From Lachnospiraceae bacterium UBA6987 (GTDB taxonomy: Bacteria; Bacillota; Clostridia; Lachnospirales; Lachnospiraceae): DNA of 53,917 nucleotides. The notes under the pieces are model-generated. The model did not search any database. It was given only the letters and a program-made list of their open reading frames with translations, and was not told the DNA's origin. The stretch covers positions 1-53,917 of the forward strand of contig DJYD01000022.1 of assembly GCA_002449955.1 (NCBI GenBank), written 5' to 3'. This document shows positions 9,049-16,178 of this stretch, one piece after another; within the stretch, counting starts at the first letter, position 1; each line of letters begins with the position of its first letter. Made by a program: the position numbers and the translations under genes.

Positions 9049-9088
9049 TTTGTTACCTTTCCTTTCTTTTCACCTTTCGGCGTGATAG

Positions 9089-9127
9089 ACGAACAGCCCG
9101 GGAGTTTTACACCCCTGGGCTGTTCGT
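9089..9127. other. intergenic hairpin between rpmB and mscS
   Basis: ACGAACAGCCC pairs perfectly with GGGCTGTTCGT, and further G-C and G-U pairs extend inward. No U-tract follows on either strand. It is therefore not a standard terminator, and may be an mRNA-stabilising, processing or weak termination structure after the rpmB stop. Confidence 0.5.
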
Positions 9128-9140
9128 GTACAAGAATCAG

Positions 9141-9326
9141 TTATGCTCTTTCCACTTTGCCGGACTTCAGGCAGGAAGTGCAAACATACATCTTCTGTGT
9201 GCCTTCTCCAACTTTAACCCGAACGGATTTGATGTTGGACTTCCAAATGTGATTGGATCTTCTATGCGAATGGCTGACATTGTTGCCAAAGTGCACGCCT
9301 TTTCCGCAAATAGCGCATTTTGCCAT
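9141..9326 (-). CDS. rpmB: 50S ribosomal protein L28
   Basis: A 61-residue ribosomal protein of the large subunit. It is the zinc-binding (C+) form, with CAIC near residue 4 and CTSC near 50. The central segment with NVSHSHRRSN is diagnostic. The start at 9326 has AAGGAGGTGCGGTT just upstream. An in-frame extension to 9359 adds eleven residues before the Shine-Dalgarno and is rejected. It is preceded by its own promoter at 9377-9405. Confidence 0.97.
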   Translation of the reverse strand: MAKCAICGKGVHFGNNVSHSHRRSNHIWKSNIKSVRVKVGEGTQKMYVCTSCLKSGKVERA

Positions 9327-9376
9327 AACCGCACCTCCTTCCATCTTGTCATGCAGCATACTGCCGCAACATTGAG

Positions 9377-9405
9377 ACTATAGCAAAGAGCTCCAGAAAA
9401 TGCAA
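9377..9405 (-). promoter_or_regulatory. sigma-A promoter for rpmB
   Basis: Leftward TTGCAT (9400-9405), 17-base spacer, TATAGT (9377-9382). The predicted transcript starts about 45 nt before the rpmB start codon. Confidence 0.7.
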
Positions 9406-9468
9406 GCCCTTTTTTAGGTTTTTGTGCAATTAATTCACTTAGTTTTTCTGTTATTGCAGCTACTGCCC

Positions 9469-9873
9469 TTACACTTCCATATTGTCGAAGGCCTCTTCAG
9501 TCTCCGTAGTGGTCTTCGTCTCCTTGTTCAGGAAAGCGGTGAAGCGATTCACCAGATCCGGGACGGATTCCAGGAAATGGATAGCCTTGTTTTCTTCCTG
9601 CACATTGATGATGCGGGCGGTGCCGTTTTCGATCAGCAGGACTGCATGAGGGGTCATCTTCGCGCTGACGCCGCCGCCCCCGCCATTGCTGCTGTATTTT
9701 TCATTGACGCTTGCACCGGCCCCCATGCCAAAGGAAACATCAGCTAACGGGATCACGTATTTTCCGCCGCCAAGGTCCATGGCCTCGCCCATTACCGTCT
9801 TGGTTCCGATCGCTTTGTCCATGCCTTCAAACATCTGCTGCATCGAGCTGCCGAATTTTGTATTGTCTGCCAT
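9469..9873 (-). CDS. GerW family sporulation protein (YtfJ-like)
   Basis: A 134-residue protein of the GerW/YtfJ family. B. subtilis GerW is a spore protein needed for germination with some germinants. The family hallmarks are GGGKYVIPLADVSFGMGAG near residues 38-56, the glycine run near 65-69, and AVLLIENGTARII near 78-90. The start at 9873 has AAGGAGAGG seven bases upstream; the longer in-frame ORF to 9927 overlaps the upstream gene. It directly follows a DUF2953 gene, the same order as ytfI-ytfJ. This suggests a spore former or the descendant of one. Confidence 0.9.
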   Translation of the reverse strand: MADNTKFGSSMQQMFEGMDKAIGTKTVMGEAMDLGGGKYVIPLADVSFGMGAGASVNEKYSSNGGGGGVSAKMTPHAVLLIENGTARIINVQEENKAIHFLESVPDLVNRFTAFLNKETKTTTETEEAFDNMEV

Positions 9874-9898
9874 AATCCTCTCCTTACTGCAGGGCTGC

Positions 9899-10921
9899 TT
9901 ACGCAGCCATGACTTCCTGATCCGCACCCGCGGCGGTTTTCTCTTTGTTTTTATCCTTATGCATCAACTTTTTGATCCACTGACGAAGGTTTCTGTTCAG
10001 CAGCAGCCGCAGGCCGACACTCACAAAGAGGCCAAGCCGCAGGCGGCCTTTCATTTCCACCCGGAACCGCATCACAGGTTCCTGATAATTGCCTTGAATC
10101 TGAATGTGTTCCTTATAGACAGGATACAGACTGTAAATGAGGCCCATGATCTTGCCTGTCTGTCCGGGATCCTCAAAGCCAAGTTCTCCTTCAACCTGAA
10201 AACGGGTAGGCTTCAGATGTTTTCCGATACGCTTCAGCTGCTTTCCGATAAGGCGAACCGTTTTTCTGTTCTTCTCATCGTACCAATAGCCCTGGAATTC
10301 ATCCAGCTTTTCTGCGATTTCCGCAAGCTTCTGATCGATCTGTACCAGCTTCGGCAGATCTTCCGAAGGCTCCTGTGCCTCTTCAGCTGCAGGCTGCGCC
10401 CCCTGTTCCTGTCCGGGTTCCTTTCCATTCTGCGTGGAAGAAGCAGATGCTTCAGTTTCCGTACCTTCCACCTTTTCTTCTCCCTTTGGAGGTGTCTGCG
10501 AGGCAGTTTCCGCAGGCGCCGCCGCCTCTTCTGCCGGCCTCTCCTGCGATCCGCTGTTTTCTTCGGAAACAGGTTTTTCCTGATCAGCTGCGGCGGCTTC
10601 TTCTGTCGTTTCCGCATTTACCGGAGGGTCTGCCGGTGCTTTCTCCGGTTGCGGGCCCCAGTCGCCGAGATGCTTCTTCATGATTGTTTTCAGGCCCAGC
10701 AGCTTTGCCCGCAGAAGCCCGTGATCTTTCAGCCACTCCAGCTTGACATGCACGGCGCGAAGCAGCCAGCTGACATGTACCCGCGCCCTGATATCTTCCT
10801 CATAGCGGGCTTTGACATTCATTCTGAGCGGCACCAGGAGAACGATGAGCAGAATCAGCAGTACCAAAGCAAGAATGGCCAATAAGGCTATGCCAATGAT
10901 CTTCAGGATCGTCAGCAGCAC
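9899..10921 (-). CDS. DUF2953 domain-containing membrane protein (YtfI-like)
   Basis: A 340-residue protein anchored by one N-terminal membrane helix (about 4-32). A basic, Trp-containing segment (about 33-75) follows, and then about 110 residues of low-complexity Glu/Ala/Pro/Gln linker (about 85-185). The C-terminal DUF2953 core is at about 190-320. The function is unknown. In Bacillus the homologue precedes the GerW gene and is sporulation-linked, as the order here also implies. The best start is GTG at 10921 with a poor RBS; GAGGTGG lies about 20 bases upstream at the end of the preceding gene, so translation may be coupled. Confidence 0.8.
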   Translation of the reverse strand: MLLTILKIIGIALLAILALVLLILLIVLLVPLRMNVKARYEEDIRARVHVSWLLRAVHVKLEWLKDHGLLRAKLLGLKTIMKKHLGDWGPQPEKAPADPPVNAETTEEAAAADQEKPVSEENSGSQERPAEEAAAPAETASQTPPKGEEKVEGTETEASASSTQNGKEPGQEQGAQPAAEEAQEPSEDLPKLVQIDQKLAEIAEKLDEFQGYWYDEKNRKTVRLIGKQLKRIGKHLKPTRFQVEGELGFEDPGQTGKIMGLIYSLYPVYKEHIQIQGNYQEPVMRFRVEMKGRLRLGLFVSVGLRLLLNRNLRQWIKKLMHKDKNKEKTAAGADQEVMAA

Positions 10922-10935
10922 TGATAAAACGGTTG

Positions 10936-11295
10936 CTATGATACCACCTCCCCTCTGTCTGCATAGGCATCTTCCGGAAGGCTGAGAAAATACTCCTTGA
11001 CCCGGACACCGCCTCCTGCATCAAGGCAGTCCTGGGTCATGGTCAGAAGCAGATTCACGGCTTCCTCCATACCTGCGGCAATCCCCAGAACGACTCTGTC
11101 CTGCACATTAAAATGCTTCTGACACAGCATAAAGAGGGGAAGAATCTCCAGGTTCTCCCCCTCCTGCGGCGCAGGCGAGATCAGGCAGCAGAAAGCAAAC
11201 CGGTTCTTCCATTCCGGATGTTCAATCAGCCGGATCACAGCTGCTCTATCCTGTCTGATCTTTTCCCCTACATAGAGGTTTTTCAGCCACTTCAT
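10936..11295 (-). CDS. conserved hypothetical protein
   Basis: A 119-residue soluble protein that I do not recognise. It opens MKWLKNLYVGEKI and contains a hydrophobic core CCLISPAP near residue 37 and VVLGIAAGMEEAV near 68-80, ending in an acidic tail. No membrane helix or signal peptide is seen. The ATG has AGGGAG eight bases upstream. It lies between pgsA and the DUF2953 gene with short gaps, so it is co-transcribed. Genes of this size and opening are, as far as I recall, common beside pgsA in Clostridia, but no role is known to me. Confidence 0.7.
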   Translation of the reverse strand: MKWLKNLYVGEKIRQDRAAVIRLIEHPEWKNRFAFCCLISPAPQEGENLEILPLFMLCQKHFNVQDRVVLGIAAGMEEAVNLLLTMTQDCLDAGGGVRVKEYFLSLPEDAYADRGEVVS

Positions 11296-11326
11296 GTGCA
11301 GGCTCCCTGCGGCCTAAGCCGCCCAG

Positions 11327-11866
11327 TTATACATCATCCTTAAGAACATTTTTGTTCCCAAGCAGATAATCGATGAAGGAATACACGGTCAGGATCACGG
11401 CAAGAACCATGGCGACCGTTGTCAGCACCTTCCACACTGACCATTCGATCGGGAACAGCATGCCGATGCACCAGCAATTCTGCAGCGTAGTTTTGATCTT
11501 GCCGCTCCAGTCCGCTGCTATCACCACACCGCGGCCGGCAGCAACCAGTCGGAAACCGCTGATGGCAAATTCTCTGGCCATGATGATGATAACCGCCCAG
11601 GCAGGTGCCCGTCCGATCGCCACCATGCAGATCAATGTACTGCAGACAAGGAGCTTATCTGCAAGCGGATCCATGAATTTACCGAAATTCGTGACAAGGT
11701 TGTATTTCCGGGCAATCTTGCCGTCAAACAGATCCGTAACGGCTGCGATCAGATAAACGACTCCGGCGGCAATATCCGCCCATGTGCCCTCAAATACCAG
11801 CAGCAGGACAACCACTACCGGGATCAATAAGACCCGCATGGTTGTCAGTTTATTCGGCAGATTCAT
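11327..11866 (-). CDS. pgsA: CDP-diacylglycerol--glycerol-3-phosphate 3-phosphatidyltransferase
   Basis: A 179-residue integral membrane enzyme. It joins CDP-diacylglycerol and glycerol 3-phosphate into phosphatidylglycerol phosphate, the precursor of phosphatidylglycerol and cardiolipin. The CDP-alcohol phosphotransferase signature is complete: DLFDGKIARKY followed by GKFMDPLADK at about 45-70, with all the acidic residues. The opening MNLPNKLTTMRVLLIP is typical. GGAGGT precedes the ATG. It overlaps the end of rimO by 17 bp, a common arrangement in Clostridia. Confidence 0.96.
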   Translation of the reverse strand: MNLPNKLTTMRVLLIPVVVVLLLVFEGTWADIAAGVVYLIAAVTDLFDGKIARKYNLVTNFGKFMDPLADKLLVCSTLICMVAIGRAPAWAVIIIMAREFAISGFRLVAAGRGVVIAADWSGKIKTTLQNCWCIGMLFPIEWSVWKVLTTVAMVLAVILTVYSFIDYLLGNKNVLKDDV

Positions 11867-13211
11867 CTTCCACCTCCCCGATCAGGTCATATCCTTTTGC
11901 TCCGGTAACCCGTACCGGGACAAAATCGCCGGTCAGATATTCCTCTTCCGACGGGAAAAACAGGTAGCCGTCCACATCCGGTGCATCCTGATACGTGCGG
12001 CCGATATAGACGCGTTCATCCCCGGGAACCTCACCCTCTACCATCACAGTTAACCTGCGGCCGGGCATATTCCGGGCTTTCTCAAAGGCGATTTCCTGCT
12101 GCAGCTTCATGATTTCGTCCCGGCGCTTCTTTCGGAGCCGCTTCGGGACCTGATTCTTGAATTTGGCTGCAGCGGTGCCTTCCTCTTGTGAATAAGCAAA
12201 TACACCAAGGCGTTCAAAGCGGATTTCCCGGACAAAGGAGAGGTTTTCCGCATGATCCTCTTCTGTTTCTCCCGGAAAGCCGCTCATAAGGGTGGTGCGC
12301 AGTGCGATATCCGGCACCTGTTCGCGCAGCTTTCGGATCAGCGCTGTGACTTCTGCCCGGCTCGTTTTCCTGCCCATGGCCTTCAGAATACGGTCTGAGG
12401 CATGCTGAATCGGAAGATCCAGGTAGCGGCAAAGCTTAGGCTCCTCCGCAAAAAGGGCAATCATTTCATCCGTCAGTTCCTCAGGATAACCGTACAGCAG
12501 GCGAATCCAGCGGATATCCGGGATCTTCGCCAGTTTTCGGATGAGCTCCGGCAGTTTTTTGGCACCGTACAAATCCGTCCCATAGAGTGTCGTCTCCTGG
12601 GCAACCAGAATCAGCTCACGAACGCCGCGCGCGGCAAGTGCCTCTGCCTCCTGTACCAATTCCTCCATGGGAACGCTTCGGTAAGGACCGCGGCAAAGCG
12701 GAATGGCACAGTACGTGCAGAATTTGTTGCAGCCTTCTGCGATTTTCAGAAACGCATAATGCCCGCCGGTTGTGAGTTCACGGGCACCGCCTGCATCGGG
12801 AAGCCTCTCCAGGCTTTGAAACACCGCATGCGGCAGGGGCTGTTCCTTCTCCCGTTCCTTGATCGTATCCTCCACAACAGCCGTTATGGCATCCCAGGAA
12901 GACGTTCCCAGGACTGCATCAAGCTCCGGCAGTTCCTTCAGGATCTCGTCTTTGTAACGCTCGGCAAGACAGCCTGTTGCAATCAGTGATTTGCAGCCGC
13001 CATCCGTCTTATAATTCGCGAGGCGCAGGATCTCTGCTATACTTTCCTCTTTGGCATCTCCGATAAAAGCGCAGGTGTTAACGATAATGACATCCGCTTC
13101 CTCTTCGTTATCGGTAAAGCTGTATCCGGCGCGTGAAAGCAGCCCGAGCATTTTCTCGGAATCCACAAGATTCTTGTCACAGCCCAGCGATTCAAAGAAG
13201 ATTTTCAGCAT
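11850..13211 (-). CDS. rimO: ribosomal protein S12 methylthiotransferase RimO
   Basis: A 453-residue radical-SAM enzyme that adds a methylthio group to an aspartate of ribosomal protein S12. The N-terminal UPF0004 domain carries cluster cysteines (SLGCDKN near 9, NTCAFIGDAKEES near 45, and a Cys near 82). The radical-SAM motif CNKFCTYC is near residue 160. A C-terminal TRAM domain lies at about 375-445. The N-terminal SLGCDKNLVDSE distinguishes RimO from MiaB. It begins one base after the stop codon of the gmk-rpoZ ORF and overlaps pgsA. Confidence 0.96.
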   Translation of the reverse strand: MLKIFFESLGCDKNLVDSEKMLGLLSRAGYSFTDNEEEADVIIVNTCAFIGDAKEESIAEILRLANYKTDGGCKSLIATGCLAERYKDEILKELPELDAVLGTSSWDAITAVVEDTIKEREKEQPLPHAVFQSLERLPDAGGARELTTGGHYAFLKIAEGCNKFCTYCAIPLCRGPYRSVPMEELVQEAEALAARGVRELILVAQETTLYGTDLYGAKKLPELIRKLAKIPDIRWIRLLYGYPEELTDEMIALFAEEPKLCRYLDLPIQHASDRILKAMGRKTSRAEVTALIRKLREQVPDIALRTTLMSGFPGETEEDHAENLSFVREIRFERLGVFAYSQEEGTAAAKFKNQVPKRLRKKRRDEIMKLQQEIAFEKARNMPGRRLTVMVEGEVPGDERVYIGRTYQDAPDVDGYLFFPSEEEYLTGDFVPVRVTGAKGYDLIGEVEDESAE

Positions 13212-13212
13212 A

Positions 13213-14295
13213 TCAGTCTTCCTGTTCTTCCTTCTGCTCTTCCGTCTCAGGCACTTCAGCTTCTTCCGTCGCTTCTGCTTCCACTTCTTCCGCAGCTTCC
13301 ACTTCTTCCACAGCAGCTTCCTCTGCAGCCTTTTCTTCTTCCTTCTGCGCTCTGAGCATCTGGTATTCCTTATCGCTCAGAATACGGATACGGCCTTCAT
13401 CCAGTTCTTCGACTGCGATCGAAAGCGGCTTGCGGGAATGCTCTTCCTGCTCCATATATCCATTGTCCACCATCTGGCGGGCACGCTTTGCCGTCCCCAT
13501 CACGATGGAGTAGCGGCTCTTCACAACAGGATCATCGCCCGTGCCGCCGGCATTGATCTTGGTCATCAGTTCGGAATAAGAAGGATGAATCATAGAAATC
13601 TCCTCATCATAAATTGCTTTTCTATTAATATTATCATTATTTGTTGGGTTTTTCAAGTAGGCAGTCAGGTCTTCCCTGATCTTGCAGGCCAGCTCTATGC
13701 CTTCTTCGAGGGAAAGCTGAGGTTTTTCTGCTCCGGTGACAAGCGCATGAATCTCATCTGCTGTCACCTGGACTTCATGGTTCACCACAACATAGTCATA
13801 ATTCGGAATAACGGCGGTCTCTTCCACCGCCTTGTTCAGGCGTCCCCGGACCTGTTCCGCGGTTTCCGTCCCGCGGCCGGTCAGCCGGCTGATGAGAGCC
13901 TCTGCACTCGGGGGAATGATATACAGCAGCTTCGCCTCCGGGCAGGCTCTCTTGACATTCAGGGCGCCTTCAACCTCAATATCCAAGATCACGTGACAGC
14001 CTTCATTCCGCTTGGTCTCCACATAATCCCGCGGCGTGCCGTAACAGCGGTCAAGGTAATTTGTGTGTTCCAGGAAACGGTCCTCGGCCAGCCATTTGTC
14101 AAACGTTTCTCTCGTGAGGAAAAAGTATTCTCTGCCATCCACCTCTCCCGGTCTTGGAGCTCTGGTCGTAGCCGACACGGAAAAAACGTATTCGGGGTGC
14201 TGTTTCATGAGTGTTGCAATGACCGTACCCTTGCCAACACCGGAATATCCGGACACGACGAGAAGCTCGCCTTTAGTCTTGTTTTTTTGCATCAT
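13213..14295 (-). CDS. gmk: guanylate kinase fused in frame to RNA polymerase omega subunit
   Basis: One uninterrupted ORF. Residues 1 to about 205 are guanylate kinase (GMP + ATP to GDP + ADP), with the P-loop GYSGVGKGT near 15, TTRAPRPGEVDG near 44 and IDIEVEGA-like ILDIEVEGALNVK near 104. The last 126 residues are omega: MIHPSYSELM, then SRYSIVMGTAKRARQMV, then an acidic tail of over 30 Glu/Ala residues. The omega part keeps its own GAGGAG and ATG at 13593. A run of stop codons lies one frame away at 13622-13639, so the fusion may result from one lost A in the T5 tract at 13649-13653. The start at 14295 is chosen because the promoter at 14343-14371 leaves almost no leader for the ATG at 14328. 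Confidence 0.9.
   Translation of the reverse strand: MMQKNKTKGELLVVSGYSGVGKGTVIATLMKQHPEYVFSVSATTRAPRPGEVDGREYFFLTRETFDKWLAEDRFLEHTNYLDRCYGTPRDYVETKRNEGCHVILDIEVEGALNVKRACPEAKLLYIIPPSAEALISRLTGRGTETAEQVRGRLNKAVEETAVIPNYDYVVVNHEVQVTADEIHALVTGAEKPQLSLEEGIELACKIREDLTAYLKNPTNNDNINRKAIYDEEISMIHPSYSELMTKINAGGTGDDPVVKSRYSIVMGTAKRARQMVDNGYMEQEEHSRKPLSIAVEELDEGRIRILSDKEYQMLRAQKEEEKAAEEAAVEEVEAAEEVEAEATEEAEVPETEEQKEEQED
13591..13605 (-). promoter_or_regulatory. rpoZ: internal ribosome-binding site and start codon of rpoZ
   Basis: GAGGAG (13600-13605) stands six bases before an ATG at 13593 that begins MIHPSYSEL, the normal N terminus of clostridial omega. It lies inside the gmk-rpoZ reading frame and would allow free omega to be made, giving a 126-residue product ending at 13213. 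Confidence 0.8.
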
Positions 14296-14321
14296 GGTGG
14301 TATTTGTCCCTGCCTCTTTCA

Positions 14322-14350
14322 TTGACATGATGATTGGGATTCATTATAAT
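14322..14350 (+). promoter_or_regulatory. consensus sigma-A promoter for the rightward small membrane protein gene
   Basis: TTGACA (14322-14327), 17-base spacer, TATAAT (14345-14350): a full consensus match. Transcription should start near 14357, giving a leader of about 57 nt before the ATG at 14414. Its -10 shares bases 14345-14348 with the leftward gmk promoter. Confidence 0.85.
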
Positions 14351-14371
14351 GCAGACATGACTTTTCGTCAA
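14343..14371 (-). promoter_or_regulatory. sigma-A promoter for gmk-rpoZ-rimO-pgsA
   Basis: Leftward TTGACG (14366-14371), 17-base spacer, TATAAT (14343-14348). Transcription should start near 14336, which supports the downstream gmk start at 14295. Its -10 overlaps that of the rightward promoter. Confidence 0.85.
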
Positions 14372-14413
14372 TGAATGCACCCCTGTTTTCGGGAGAAAGT
14401 TTGAGGAGAAATC

Positions 14414-14671
14414 ATGAAAAAAACCCAGAGAATTCTGGCTCTTGTCGGCGTCGTTCTGCTTCTTGGCATGTATGTGTGCTGTTTTGTTCTTGCCGTCACG
14501 GGCAAACACGAAGCGACAACACTGTTTCGCGCAGCGCTCGGAGCCACCATCGCTGTTCCCATCGTCCTGTACGCCTTCATGATGCTGTTAAAACTGTTCC
14601 CTCCGTTCCGCAGGAATGAGGAAGCAGACGAAGGTGATGAGTCCTCCTCCGATCTTAATGAGGACAGTTAG
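14414..14671 (+). CDS. small two-helix membrane protein
   Basis: An 85-residue protein of unrecognised function. Two hydrophobic helices lie at about 8-28 and 40-60, joined by a short polar turn (TGKHEATT). A charged cytoplasmic tail rich in Glu, Asp and Ser ends the protein (about 66-85). GAGGAG stands six bases before the ATG. It has its own consensus promoter, divergent from gmk. Downstream genes build and move lipid-linked sugars, and another promoter lies before them, so a link is only positional. Confidence 0.75.
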   Translation: MKKTQRILALVGVVLLLGMYVCCFVLAVTGKHEATTLFRAALGATIAVPIVLYAFMMLLKLFPPFRRNEEADEGDESSSDLNEDS

Positions 14672-14672
14672 G

Positions 14673-14701
14673 TTTACTTTTGCGCGAATTTACGATATAA
14701 T
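14673..14701 (+). promoter_or_regulatory. putative promoter for the GT2-gtrA-yfhO operon
   Basis: TTTACT (14673-14678), 17-base spacer, consensus TATAAT (14696-14701). It starts directly after the stop codon of the small membrane protein gene and would give a leader of about 75 nt. Confidence 0.6.
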
Positions 14702-14704
14702 ATT

Positions 14705-14745
14705 ACGGATTTTATTTTAATCCGTCAGGACGTTTCCCCGTCCTG
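14705..14745 (+). other. two tandem hairpins in the glycosyltransferase leader
   Basis: ACGGATT (14705-14711) pairs with AATCCGT (14719-14725), and CAGGACG (14726-14732) pairs with CGTCCTG (14739-14745). They adjoin with no gap and begin at the predicted transcript start. No U-tract follows, so they look like 5' stabilising structures rather than terminators. Confidence 0.5.
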
Positions 14746-14782
14746 CATTGTATTATGGGAAAACCATGAAATCAGGCAGACT

Positions 14783-15730
14783 ATGAAAACAGTAGACATC
14801 ATCGTTCCCTGCTATAACGAGGCCGAAGGACTTGACCTCTTCTATCAGGAAACCGAAAAGGTCGTCAGCCGCATAGACGGCTACGAATTCTCCTATATTT
14901 TCATCAATGACGGAAGCCGCGATGCTTCCCTTTCCGTCATGCGCAGGCTGGCTCAGGAACACCCGCGCGTGCATTATATTTCCTTCTCCCGCAATTTCGG
15001 CAAGGAAGCGGGCATGTACGCCGGCCTTCGCCACAGCAGCGGCGACTACGTGATCATTATGGACGCCGATCTCCAGCATCCGCCGGCGCTGATCCCGCAA
15101 TTTACCGCAGCCATTGAAGAAGGGCATGAATGCGCTGCCGCCTGCCGTTTAAACCGCAGCGGCGAAAAAGGCCTGCGAAGTTTTCTTTCCGGTCTCTTTT
15201 ATAAGTTCAGCAATTCCATGACTGACGTGACGCTTCCGCAGAACGCGGTGGATTTCCGCATGATGAGCCGCAAAATGGTCGATGCCATCTGCTCGCTTTC
15301 CGAAGTGGAACGTTTTTCCAAAGGGATCTTTGCCTGGGTCGGTTTTGACACCAAATGGATCCCTTACGAGAATGTTGAACGGGCTGTCGGATCCAGCAAA
15401 TGGAGCTTTAAGGGTTTAGTCAAATATGCCATTGACGGTATAACGGCATTTACCGTCAAACCGCTCCATATGATCCGCAACATGGGGATCCTGCTTTTTG
15501 TCGTCTCCCTGATCTATATTCTGGTCGTCCTGATCAAGACGCTGATCAGAGGGGTCGATGTGCCGGGTTATGCATCGATCGTCTGTCTCCTGCTTTTCCT
15601 CGGCGGCATCATAGAATTCTCAATAGGCATTGTCGGCGAATATGTCTCCCACATTTATCTGGAAGCCAAGGACCGGCCGGTCTATATCATTCAGGAAACA
15701 GACCTTACGGAAGGGAAAGAGCATGAATAA
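14783..15730 (+). CDS. GT2 family glycosyltransferase, polyprenyl-phosphate sugar transferase type (GtrB/CsbB-like)
   Basis: A 315-residue enzyme. The GT-A catalytic domain (about 1-210) opens VDIIVPCYNEAEGL and holds the nucleotide-sugar motif MDADLQHPP (about 93-101). The later acceptor-site region contains RMMSRKMVDA. Two C-terminal membrane helices (about 235-260 and 268-292) are typical of enzymes that load a sugar from a nucleotide donor onto undecaprenyl phosphate. The ATG has only a weak AGGCAG upstream and overlaps, as ATGA, a six-codon ORF starting at 14766. gtrA and yfhO follow with overlaps, which together form a three-component glycosylation pathway. Confidence 0.92.
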   Translation: MKTVDIIVPCYNEAEGLDLFYQETEKVVSRIDGYEFSYIFINDGSRDASLSVMRRLAQEHPRVHYISFSRNFGKEAGMYAGLRHSSGDYVIIMDADLQHPPALIPQFTAAIEEGHECAAACRLNRSGEKGLRSFLSGLFYKFSNSMTDVTLPQNAVDFRMMSRKMVDAICSLSEVERFSKGIFAWVGFDTKWIPYENVERAVGSSKWSFKGLVKYAIDGITAFTVKPLHMIRNMGILLFVVSLIYILVVLIKTLIRGVDVPGYASIVCLLLFLGGIIEFSIGIVGEYVSHIYLEAKDRPVYIIQETDLTEGKEHE

Positions 15731-16178
15731 GCTGCTCGCCCGCTTTCACGACTGGTGTGAAGCGCACCCGAACCGCTTTCTGAATCAGGAAACGGTCACT
15801 TATCTCTTCTTTGGGGTCCTCACCACCCTCGTCAACTGGATTGTTTACTACGGTCTGACCCTGCTTGGCGTTGATTACCTGGTTTCACAGGTCATTGCCT
15901 GGATCGCCGCTGTCATCTTTGCCTTTTTCACAAACCGGCGCTATGTCTTTCACAGTGATGTCACTGACAGTGCCGGGATCCTTAAGGAATTTGTCGGCTT
16001 TGTCGGAGCCAGGCTTCTCTCCTTCCTGATCGAGACCTTTATCCTGTGGCTCTTTGTGGAAAAAGCCGGTTTCTCCGAGCTGCTGATCAAGATTCCGGCC
16101 TCGGTGCTGACCGTCATTTTAAACTATGTATTCAGCAAGCTCTTTATTTTCAGAAAAAAGGGAAATGAAAATGGATGA
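15723..16178 (+). CDS. GtrA family membrane protein (putative lipid-linked sugar flippase)
   Basis: A 151-residue protein with four membrane helices (about 25-45, 50-70, 88-108, 120-140). The typical GtrA/GtcA pattern is seen: YLFFGVLTTLVNWIVYY, then FFTNRRYVFHSD and the C-terminal NYVFSKLFIFR. GtrA proteins are thought to move polyprenyl-phosphate sugars across the membrane so that an outer-face transferase can use them. The ATG at 15723 lies inside the end of the glycosyltransferase gene (8-bp overlap), with GGGAAAGAG just before it. It in turn overlaps yfhO by 8 bp. Confidence 0.92.
   Translation: MNKLLARFHDWCEAHPNRFLNQETVTYLFFGVLTTLVNWIVYYGLTLLGVDYLVSQVIAWIAAVIFAFFTNRRYVFHSDVTDSAGILKEFVGFVGARLLSFLIETFILWLFVEKAGFSELLIKIPASVLTVILNYVFSKLFIFRKKGNENG

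Noticed and set aside
9686..10885. A 399-codon rightward open frame opposite gerW and the DUF2953 gene
   Set aside because: The Arg/Leu/Phe-rich product reflects the low-complexity linker of the opposite strand.
13051..14325. A 424-codon rightward open frame opposite rimO and gmk
   Set aside because: It is antisense to well-identified genes, has a low-complexity composition set by the Glu/Ala-rich omega tail on the other strand, and no homology that I recognise.
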